Below, piece by piece: positions 1 to 5,334 of a DNA stretch of 5,334 bases. The notes under the pieces are model-generated. The model worked only from the letters and a program-made list of their open reading frames with translations. It did no database searches and was not told the DNA's origin. A program made the position numbers and the translations under genes. How positions within the stretch are numbered: position 1 is the first letter of the stretch; every line of letters begins with the position of its first letter. The stretch comes from Candidatus Cloacimonadota bacterium (GTDB taxonomy: Bacteria > Cloacimonadota > Cloacimonadia > Cloacimonadales > TCS61), in the NCBI GenBank assembly GCA_018654125.1, contig JABIME010000187.1, positions 1-5,334 of the forward strand. The letters are read 5' to 3'.

Positions 1-399
1 GTTGTAACAGCATCAACAGTAGAAGAAGTTCAGATCTCGAAATCAAGCTGGCAAATGGATCCTTACGAATGGCATTTTCTTGTTGGTTCCTATGACGGTA
101 CGTATTCTGAAACAGAAGCGGAGATAACAATTCAAGTTTATGATGAAGGATTCTCAGCTAGTAAAATTATCGATAAATGGTCTCGGCGCGATTCCACAAA
201 TAGTGTTTTTATTGGTGGTCGTGAAACTAACACTTCGTGGTTCGGAGCATTTACTTGTATTGATGCAACCCTTGATGAAGTTAAAATGTTCGATAGTATT
301 CTAACCCCCGCTGAGTTAGCTGACCTCTATAATAATAATGCAACTTTAGTAAATGAAATCTTATATTGGAATGATAATATTCCACCAGCTTCGGAATAA
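1..399 (+). CDS. C-terminal part of a LamG/concanavalin A-like domain protein (5' truncated by window)
   Basis: The frame is open from the first base to TAA at 397-399, giving 132 residues; the true start lies upstream. The ATG at 55 is internal and has no ribosome binding site. The visible part looks like the second half of a LamG (laminin G-like jelly-roll) domain. It has a WHFLVGSYDG segment (family pattern W-hhhhG-YDG), a VFIGG strand, then DATLDEVKMFDSILTPAELADLY, which matches the family ending G-x-hDEV-h-hhxxxLTxxEhxxLY. Only about 22 residues follow, so the domain sits at the very C-terminus. No sorting motif, such as a type IX secretion tail, is recognisable. Such domains usually belong to secreted or surface proteins that bind glycans or other ligands; the ligand here cannot be inferred. 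The next gene starts 17 bp downstream, so the two are probably co-transcribed. The fold call is fairly secure; the protein's function is unknown. Confidence 0.7.
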   Translation, partial: VVTASTVEEVQISKSSWQMDPYEWHFLVGSYDGTYSETEAEITIQVYDEGFSASKIIDKWSRRDSTNSVFIGGRETNTSWFGAFTCIDATLDEVKMFDSILTPAELADLYNNNATLVNEILYWNDNIPPASE

Positions 400-416
400 A
401 AATATTTGGAGTAAAT

Positions 417-1325
417 ATGAATGAGAAAACTTTTTTAAGTCATGAAGTAGAAACCTATAAATGGTGGTCTAAGGTACGTTGGTTTATAGTTCTTATCTTA
501 TTCGCGATTGGAATTTTACGTGTGACTCAAATAAATCAAACTTATCCAATTGTAATATTTGTAGCAACCTTTCTTGGAATTTGTATTCTTAATGTTCTGT
601 TCTATCTCCAGATAATAAAAACAAATGCTCTTTATAGCTCATTACAGATTGTACTTGATATTGTTTTTGCAACTGTTGTTGTCCATCTTACTGGTGGATT
701 AGACAGTTCTTTTGTGTGGATATATCTGGTAGCGGTGATCACTGCGAGTCTTGCTATAGAGAATTCAGGTGGAGTGCTTGCAGCAATGATCGGAAGTATG
801 TGTTTACTGATATTGATTTTAATGTATAATTTTGGTTGGCTAACTCCAATCGATGGCATGGAGTATGAAGCGGATATTCCCACTCAAACAATTTTCCTTA
901 TTTCTTACACTGGTCTCTTCAGTGGGATAGCTTTCATATCAAGCTACATAAGTACTATCATGAAGCAATATACTACTTCTACTCAAAGAAATACGCAATC
1001 TCTGAATGATCAACAAATGAAACTTTCAGATAAAGAAACAGAATTAATAAATAATAGAAAACTTTTGGAAAAATATCGCGAGGTTGTACAAGAATCGGCA
1101 ATGATCTCCGATTTAGATCACGATTTAAATAACCCTCTTACTATTGTTTCACTTTCAATTCGAAGAATAATAAAGGCCGCTCACGATTATAATGATGATA
1201 AATTAGAAAAATCTGGTAATCAAATGACAGAGGCGATAAATAAAATTAACGAAATTCTAATAAAATTTCAAAAATTGAAGCAATTGGATTTAATACAAGA
1301 AGAACGTAATAAACAGCAGGGATAA
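417..1325 (+). CDS. Six-TM PilS-like sensor with a DHp histidine motif but no ATPase domain
   Basis: 302 residues. The ATG has a good ribosome binding site (GGAG at 408-411, five bases upstream). About six hydrophobic helices are visible, roughly residues 21-38, 44-66, 73-91, 96-114, 118-139 and 157-179. The motif LTGGLDSSFVWIYL at 91-104 resembles the membrane sensor of PilS-type kinases. A hydrophilic, probably coiled-coil linker (about 183-228) leads to an H-box with His235: H-D-L-N-N-P-L-T (235-242), the phosphoacceptor pattern of HisKA domains. A second helix follows to about residue 290, and the protein then ends. The N, G1, F and G2 boxes of a HATPase_c domain are absent, and the response regulator gene starts three bases after the stop, so no kinase remnant follows. 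Inferred role: a membrane-bound phosphotransfer or docking partner, or possibly a phosphatase, for the adjacent regulator, with phosphate supplied by another kinase. Direct autophosphorylation by this chain alone is unlikely. Confidence 0.8.
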   Translation: MNEKTFLSHEVETYKWWSKVRWFIVLILFAIGILRVTQINQTYPIVIFVATFLGICILNVLFYLQIIKTNALYSSLQIVLDIVFATVVVHLTGGLDSSFVWIYLVAVITASLAIENSGGVLAAMIGSMCLLILILMYNFGWLTPIDGMEYEADIPTQTIFLISYTGLFSGIAFISSYISTIMKQYTTSTQRNTQSLNDQQMKLSDKETELINNRKLLEKYREVVQESAMISDLDHDLNNPLTIVSLSIRRIIKAAHDYNDDKLEKSGNQMTEAINKINEILIKFQKLKQLDLIQEERNKQQG

Positions 1326-1328
1326 ATT

Positions 1329-2180
1329 ATGAAAAAACATATACTAATTGTTGATGATGAACAAACAATTCGAGAACTATGTAAAGAGCTTCTTGAAGAA
1401 GAGGGCTATGAAGTAACATTGGCCGTAGATGGTCAAGATGCTCTTGATAAAATGGATTATGATGTATTTGACCTTTTTCTGATAGATATGGCTATGCCAC
1501 GAATCGGTGGGTTTGAGTTAATGAAAATGATAAAAAGAAAGCAACCGTTAGCAGTAATAGTGATCCTCACAGGTTTCTCTAGTATTGAAGGAGCAGTAAA
1601 AGCTGTTCACGCTGGTGCCTTCCAATATCTTTCTAAACCAATAAACTCAGAAGAACTTTTTGAAGTTGCAAAAGCTGGTGTACGTCATTCTGAAGATCTT
1701 TATGGACCATTGCAAAAAGCATTTGAGCCTGGATCTGATACAGTTCAAAAAGGTGAACCAATCATTCTGCATGGATTCTCACCTGAAGATAAAGTTGATT
1801 TCATGGCATTAGGAAGAATCCGAAAATATGAGATTGGAGATGACATTCCTATTGGCAACGAGAATTCAGGATCTATCATTATTATTGAGGACGGTGAAGT
1901 TTCTGTGTGGTTAAATAATACTACTATTGATTATTTGCAGAAATGGGATTCCTCTGGAGAGGAAAGCTTTATTCTAACTGGATCATCTTTTGTTACACTT
2001 CGAGCAGAAACTGCTGTAAAAGTTAGACATTTTGACAGAAAAAAAATATTAGATTTTTTTGCTTATAAAGGAGAAAAATTACTCAAACGATTCATGATAA
2101 ATTTAGTAAATAGCACATTTTTTAAATGGCGAAAAGCTGTCCAAAGGATTGTTATGCTAAAATTAGTTACAGGAGAATAA
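1329..2180 (+). CDS. Response regulator: receiver domain plus degenerate cNMP-binding-like domain
   Basis: 283 residues. The start is supported by AGGGA at 1318-1322, which overlaps the last codons of the preceding gene, implying translational coupling. Residues 4-120 are a CheY-like receiver with all key positions: acidic pair Asp9/Asp10, phosphoacceptor Asp53 (LIDMAMP), Thr81 and Lys103 (SKP). Residues about 148-270 look like a CRP-type cyclic-nucleotide-binding beta-roll: FSPEDKVDFMALG, an early Y-E-I-G-D turn, SIIIIEDGEVSVW (182-194), then GEE at 210-212 and RAETAVKV at 225-232. The phosphate-binding cassette keeps Gly210-Glu211. The Arg expected six residues before the conserved Ala226 is Ser220, so canonical cAMP/c-di-GMP binding is doubtful. 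No helix-turn-helix or catalytic output domain follows. Output is therefore probably by protein-protein contact. The adjacent DHp protein is the obvious phosphate partner. The receiver call is very secure; the second domain is likely. Confidence 0.9.
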   Translation: MKKHILIVDDEQTIRELCKELLEEEGYEVTLAVDGQDALDKMDYDVFDLFLIDMAMPRIGGFELMKMIKRKQPLAVIVILTGFSSIEGAVKAVHAGAFQYLSKPINSEELFEVAKAGVRHSEDLYGPLQKAFEPGSDTVQKGEPIILHGFSPEDKVDFMALGRIRKYEIGDDIPIGNENSGSIIIIEDGEVSVWLNNTTIDYLQKWDSSGEESFILTGSSFVTLRAETAVKVRHFDRKKILDFFAYKGEKLLKRFMINLVNSTFFKWRKAVQRIVMLKLVTGE

Positions 2181-2217
2181 GCTCTCATTCTTCTATTTAT
2201 AAGTATTTAAAGTAATT

Positions 2218-2246
2218 AACTTCCCGTTTTCGGGAAGTTTTTTTTT
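2218..2246 (+). terminator. Intrinsic (Rho-independent) terminator
   Basis: AACTTCCCG (2218-2226) and CGGGAAGTT (2231-2239) form a perfect 9-bp stem around a TTTT loop. Seven further T residues follow to 2246. It lies 38 bases after the response regulator stop codon, so it ends the upstream transcription unit and separates it from the pilus-like genes. Confidence 0.93.
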
Positions 2247-2265
2247 ATATCGTAAAAATAATTTA

Positions 2266-2366
2266 TTTAATCTTCTCACATATCTATTGCTATTCTCTTT
2301 TATTCCATTGTTTTATGTAAGAATACATATTTTTTAATCTTCATGTTATAATGCTCATATCTTCAT
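2266..2366 (+). repeat. Scattered short direct repeats (ATCTTC/TTTAATCTTC) in the intergenic region
   Basis: TTTAATCTTC occurs exactly at 2266-2275 and 2333-2342. ATCTTCAT occurs at 2337-2344 and 2359-2366, 22 bases apart (about two helical turns), and the two copies flank the TATAAT at 2347-2352. They could be operator half-sites for a regulator of the downstream unit. The low complexity of the region makes chance repetition a serious alternative. Confidence 0.2.
2324..2352 (+). promoter_or_regulatory. Candidate sigma-70-type promoter for the ATPase/PilMN unit
   Basis: A perfect TATAAT stands at 2347-2352. Seventeen bases upstream is TACATA (2324-2329), which matches three of six positions of TTGACA. 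Transcription would begin near 2359 and leave a leader of about 105 bases before the ATG at 2464. The position after a terminator and before a new gene is right. However, the region is so AT-rich that a chance TATAAT is quite possible, and the host's sigma-factor preference is unknown. Confidence 0.4.
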
Positions 2367-2393
2367 AATGATTAGTCAGTTAACAGAATGTGC

Positions 2394-2421
2394 TTGACAT
2401 CAATACTAAAAATCTTATTCA
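2394..2421 (+). promoter_or_regulatory. Alternative weak promoter with a consensus -35 box
   Basis: A perfect TTGACA lies at 2394-2399. The best -10 candidate is TATTCA at 2416-2421, with a 16-base spacer and only three of six matches. It would give a short leader of about 35 bases. It could be an alternative to the TATAAT promoter upstream, need an activator, or be coincidence. Confidence 0.25.
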
Positions 2422-2463
2422 TTGTCATAGAAAAAAATATTTTTTATATTTATCGGAGAAGTA

Positions 2464-3681
2464 ATGAGTTTGTCATTTTTATCTGAGATGCAAGTCGCTT
2501 TAAGCGAATATCTTACAGGTACATCAAGATTTCAAAATATCAATAAAATGATAACATTCAATACAGCATGGAAAGAAGAATCTTATGAATGTTTGCGAAC
2601 CTTGATGATTCATATGAGAGAGATTGAAGCATCTGATATAGATTTTGGCGGACCTGGTTCTAATAATAAAGTTTGGTATAGAGTATTTGGGACTAAGGCA
2701 CCTTCCGATAAAGTACCAAGTTTCACACAAGATGAGATTACTGCAATTCTATTAAGCATTCTTAGTGATGATCAAAAAGTTATGTTATTTAATAATAAAA
2801 ATGTTGATATTTCATTAGGTTTAACGCTTAAAAAAGGTGAAAGACCAAATCGTTTTCGCGGTGACATATATTATGAGAGTAATTGTTTGGTTGCAAATTT
2901 TCGTAGGATCAATCAAGAATTATTTGACCTCGAAGATTTAAACTTTCCTGAAATAATTAATAAACGATTCAATCTCAATTTTGAGAAATCAGGTTTGTTT
3001 CTTGTTACAGGAATTACCGGATCAGGAAAGAGTAGTACATTAGATTCTATTGTAGACATGAATAACAGAAAGAACAATGCCCATATAATAATTATTGGTA
3101 ATCCTATTGAGTACGTTCATCAATCAATAAAATCCATAGTACGACATAGAGAGGTTGGAGAAGATGTACTTAGCTTTCAAGAAGGTACAATCCAAGCATT
3201 ACGACAAGACCCCGATATCATTGTTGTTGGTGAGATGAGAGATCCAGGAACAATAGCCACTGTTTTGGAAGCAACCGATAGTGGTCATAAAGTTTTTTCT
3301 ACATTACATACAAGCTCAGCCGTAGACAGCCTTCATAGAATAGTTGCCGAATTCCCACCTATCGAGCAAGAACGAGTTCGATTCCGCCTTGCAGATACAT
3401 TAAAGGTAATTCTTTCACAAAAATTAGTTCCCGATAAGCACGGCAAACTTGTTATGGTAAAAGAGGTTCTTTCAGTCGATTCTTCTGTACAAGCAGCAAT
3501 TAGAAATAAAAATATTGGTGAGATATATCAAATGATAACTGAAGGAAAGAGAAAGGGAATGTTATCAATGGAGCAGGATCTTTTCACATATTATAAAAAA
3601 GGTATTGTCACAAAGGAAGTAGCTATGAACTATGCTAATAATAAAAAACGTATGATGCATTTGTTAACCTATTCTACGTGA
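2464..3681 (+). CDS. pilT: PilT/PilU-like type IV pilus ATPase with an altered Asp box
   Basis: 405 residues; the ATG is preceded by GGAGA at 2455-2459. This is a hexameric secretion/pilus motor of the GspE/PilT superfamily, expected at the cytoplasmic base of a pilus. The N-terminal PAS-like domain shows EASDIDFGG (55-63) and NFRRI...LEDLNFP (145-162), as in PilT. The C-terminal RecA-like domain has Walker A GITGSGKS (183-190), Walker B DPDIIVVGE (249-257) with Glu257, MRD, and a His box GHKVFSTLHT (274-283). After it come SQKLVP and AIRNKN, resembling the PilT C-terminal AIRNLIRE region. There are only two cysteines, so the tetracysteine zinc motif of PilB/GspE is absent, which favours a retraction-type (PilT/PilU) motor. 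It is somewhat longer than typical PilT, with roughly 45 extra N-terminal residues. Anomaly: the Asp box reads G-N-P-I-E-Y (212-217), where the family normally has E-D-P-I-E-Y/F. The family call is secure; retraction as opposed to extension is inferred. Confidence 0.92.
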   Translation: MSLSFLSEMQVALSEYLTGTSRFQNINKMITFNTAWKEESYECLRTLMIHMREIEASDIDFGGPGSNNKVWYRVFGTKAPSDKVPSFTQDEITAILLSILSDDQKVMLFNNKNVDISLGLTLKKGERPNRFRGDIYYESNCLVANFRRINQELFDLEDLNFPEIINKRFNLNFEKSGLFLVTGITGSGKSSTLDSIVDMNNRKNNAHIIIIGNPIEYVHQSIKSIVRHREVGEDVLSFQEGTIQALRQDPDIIVVGEMRDPGTIATVLEATDSGHKVFSTLHTSSAVDSLHRIVAEFPPIEQERVRFRLADTLKVILSQKLVPDKHGKLVMVKEVLSVDSSVQAAIRNKNIGEIYQMITEGKRKGMLSMEQDLFTYYKKGIVTKEVAMNYANNKKRMMHLLTYST

Positions 3682-3691
3682 GAGATAAATA

Positions 3692-5334
3692 ATGGCAAAT
3701 AATAAAGAAAAACTAGCATTTGGAATTTATAAAGATGGGCTGAAAGTTAAAATTGCTCAGCTTGCTTTATGTAATGGAATTGTATCGGTTCAAAGTTTAG
3801 AAGAAACTACATTGTCTTCTCCACTTTTCCGACAAGAAATTGAAGCTAAGGATGATGCGTATATTCCTATTGTCCAAGAAGATGATGATGAGATCAAAAT
3901 TCCCGAATTATCTGAGATGGAAGATGAAGATTTCTCTTTACCTGAGTTATCTGAGTTTGACGAGGGAGAAAGTTTTGATGAGGAAGTAAAAGATGACATG
4001 TTACCTGGGTTACGAGATCTTCAGAATTTCCTCCAACAATTCCCACTAGAAAGAGGTAAAATATCTTTTAATGCAAATGAAGAACAAATCTCATATTTCC
4101 AATTTGATTCTTCATATGGAACAAAAAATCTTCACAAACGACTTTTAGAAGAATTATTATCAAAAGAAGAAATAAAATCTAAGAATTACTCATTTGATTA
4201 TATACTCAATCCAGATAAATCTGGTATTGCATTTACTCATACAGGAAAATTCAGGATTTTTCATGCTTTAAGAGATATAAATCTTATCCTATCTAAAGAG
4301 AGATATTTTTATAGTCATATTGATACTAATGAAATATCACTTATAAACTTGGTTAATCATAATTACACTTTTGCTGACGATGATTATATACTTATATTGT
4401 ATATTGGATTTGATTATAAAATGGGTATTGTTCTTAAAAATAATATACTTATAAAAACATTCCCAATTATTATCCCAGATAGTGACGAAGTTACAATGAG
4501 AGAAACAATTTATTCAAAAGTACTCCTTGAACAGGATATTTCTAATATCCCAATTACAAAAAACATTCTTCTCGCTGGTGATAATACTTCAGATGAAGAT
4601 TTAGAATATTTCCGCTCAGCTGCACAAGAAGGTGATAATATTTCACGTATCGATCTCGGGCTTCTATCTGTACAAGAGGGTATGGAAGAGATATTAACGC
4701 CCGAAAAAATTGCAAGATATGCTATCCCAATTGAAATAGCCTGGAAAACTCTTGTACCTAAAAACAAGAAGTTCAGTACAACAAACTTGCTTCCAAATAG
4801 AGTTATTGAAAATCAAAAGTACTTTAAAATTGCTTGGCACGGCTTTTTAGTATTAGCAGCTATCTTCTATTTTGCTTTTGCTGGAACAATAAAAAATCTG
4901 GAATTAAAACAAGATATTGTGGAGTATGGGAAAAAGAATTATAGAGTTGAGCGTGAGCTTTCTAAGAATCGTGAATTAATAAAAAGACTTAATGAGATCA
5001 AAGCAAAATTGAGCGAACTTCAGGAAAATTTGGTTAAAGTTGATAGAATTACCGGTAAGAAAAACCAATGGAATCATATTCTTGATGTATTTTCAAGGTC
5101 ATTAAATAAGAATCGTTTGAGTTGGATCAGTGACCTTACAAGTAATAATAATGGATTTACTGTTGAGGGATTTACAACTAATAGACGAGCTGTAATCGCA
5201 TTTTCACAGTTATTCCCTGAAAGTAGAATCACTAATGTTTCTAAAAATGATAATCAAGAACTTACTGTTTGGAAGTTTAACATCTCTAGTAGTTATCCAG
5301 ACCCTAAATCATGGAAAGAAGCTGTAAAAAAGAA
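3692..5334 (+). CDS. PilM-PilN (GspL-like) fusion: degenerate actin-fold domain, TM helix, coiled coil, PilN-like domain; 3' end outside window
   Basis: The frame is open from ATG 3692 to the window end, at least 547 residues. An in-frame TAA at 3686-3688 rules out a longer start; the ribosome site is weak (GAGAG near 3680). Order of parts: an actin-like first strand pair (FGIYKDGLKVKIAQL, 10-24); an acidic insertion (about 63-102, 21 of 40 residues Asp/Glu); the rest of a PilM-like cytoplasmic domain with LYIGFDYKMGIVLKNN (236-251) and ILLAGDN (292-298); NLLPNR (365-370), the PilN N-terminal motif that PilM binds; a membrane helix (about 380-400); a coiled coil (about 403-450); then a PilN-like ferredoxin-fold region (WISDL...FTVEGFTTNRRAVIAFSQLF, 478-508). 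This would be an inner-membrane platform protein linking cytoplasm and periplasm for a pilus or secretion machine, as GspL or a PilM-PilN pair does. The gene lies 10 bp after the ATPase and is probably in the same operon. The actin domain is highly diverged and recognised mainly from layout and the NLLP-TM context. A GspL-type protein is the main alternative. Confidence 0.75.
   Translation, partial: MANNKEKLAFGIYKDGLKVKIAQLALCNGIVSVQSLEETTLSSPLFRQEIEAKDDAYIPIVQEDDDEIKIPELSEMEDEDFSLPELSEFDEGESFDEEVKDDMLPGLRDLQNFLQQFPLERGKISFNANEEQISYFQFDSSYGTKNLHKRLLEELLSKEEIKSKNYSFDYILNPDKSGIAFTHTGKFRIFHALRDINLILSKERYFYSHIDTNEISLINLVNHNYTFADDDYILILYIGFDYKMGIVLKNNILIKTFPIIIPDSDEVTMRETIYSKVLLEQDISNIPITKNILLAGDNTSDEDLEYFRSAAQEGDNISRIDLGLLSVQEGMEEILTPEKIARYAIPIEIAWKTLVPKNKKFSTTNLLPNRVIENQKYFKIAWHGFLVLAAIFYFAFAGTIKNLELKQDIVEYGKKNYRVERELSKNRELIKRLNEIKAKLSELQENLVKVDRITGKKNQWNHILDVFSRSLNKNRLSWISDLTSNNNGFTVEGFTTNRRAVIAFSQLFPESRITNVSKNDNQELTVWKFNISSSYPDPKSWKEAVKK
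3899..3976 (+). repeat. Two degenerate 13-codon repeats in the acidic insertion
   Basis: Two adjacent 39-base units encode IPELSEMEDEDFS (residues 70-82) and LPELSEFDEGESF (83-95). They share the core P-E-L-S-E and the acidic/Phe ending. The DNA copies have drifted at several third positions, so this is an old duplication rather than a recent slippage. It lies inside the acidic insertion of the PilMN-like protein. Confidence 0.5.

Noticed and set aside
632..883. 83-codon open frame on the - strand
   Set aside because: It lies entirely within the six-TM sensor gene on the opposite strand, has no recognisable domain, and the overlapping gene has clear family features.
1320..1331. Frameshift or decay of a full histidine kinase at the end of the sensor gene
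   Set aside because: The stop is followed within three bases by the start of an intact response regulator, and no frame nearby encodes HATPase motifs, so the short form is real in this sequence.
2171..2180. AGGAGA just before the response regulator stop as a ribosome site for another gene
   Set aside because: No start codon at a suitable distance follows, and the terminator comes soon after; these bases simply encode the last residues Gly-Glu.
2432..2445. Perfect 14-base palindrome A6-TA-T6 upstream of the ATPase ribosome site
   Set aside because: It consists only of A and T in a very AT-rich leader, is weak as a hairpin, and is easily explained by composition.
2524..2730. 68-codon open frame on the - strand
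   Set aside because: It is antisense to the N-terminal domain of the ATPase gene, whose PilT-like motifs are clear; it shows no family resemblance of its own.
2464..3681. Identification as PilB/GspE (extension or secretion ATPase)
   Set aside because: There is no tetracysteine zinc-binding motif, the protein is much shorter than PilB, and the N-terminal and C-terminal motifs follow PilT.
3790..3999. Ser-rich 69-codon open frame on the - strand
   Set aside because: Its Ser-rich composition is just the complement of the Asp/Glu-rich insertion codons in the PilMN-like gene on the + strand.
4510..4767. 85-codon open frame on the - strand
   Set aside because: It is antisense to the actin-like region of the PilMN-like gene, which remains open through the whole stretch; no independent evidence supports it.

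Overview
The window is AT-rich bacterial DNA, with only about a third G+C by eye. It carries closely packed genes all on the + strand, bacterial Shine-Dalgarno sites and one intrinsic terminator. A PilT-family motor and a PilM/PilN-type membrane protein suggest a didermic (Gram-negative-type) bacterium with a type IV pilus or related type II secretion-like machine. The AT-richness, the LamG-type surface domain and the divergent pilus proteins would fit a little-studied lineage of the Fibrobacterota-Chlorobiota-Bacteroidota area or a similar candidate phylum. Nothing in the window fixes the taxon.

Unit 1 (1-2246). The window opens inside the last 132 codons of a gene ending in a LamG/concanavalin A-like domain. 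After 17 bp comes a six-pass membrane protein with a PilS-like sensor and a histidine phosphotransfer (DHp) helix, but no ATPase domain. Three bp later follows a response regulator made of a receiver domain and a degenerate cyclic-nucleotide-binding-like domain, with no DNA-binding domain. A perfect 9-bp hairpin with a U-tract at 2218-2246 closes the unit.

Intergenic region (2247-2463). This is very AT-rich. It contains a plausible sigma-70-type promoter (TATAAT at 2347-2352), a second isolated TTGACA box, and short ATCTTC repeats.

Unit 2 (2464-end). A PilT/PilU-like hexameric ATPase gene is followed after 10 bp by an open frame of at least 547 codons that runs off the window. The second protein reads as a natural fusion: a degenerate PilM-like actin-fold domain with an acidic insertion, an NLLP motif, a membrane helix, a coiled coil and a PilN-like periplasmic domain. 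This is the layout of GspL of type II secretion, or of PilM and PilN joined in one chain.

How they may work together (inference). Unit 2 would provide a pilus motor and part of the inner-membrane alignment platform. Unit 1 would provide a membrane sensor/phosphotransfer pair that acts through protein contacts rather than transcription. A recurring feature is the loss of canonical nucleotide-handling residues: the kinase has no ATPase domain, the cNMP-like domain lacks its phosphate-binding Arg, the motor has an altered Asp box, and the actin-like domain lacks both phosphate-loop Asp residues.
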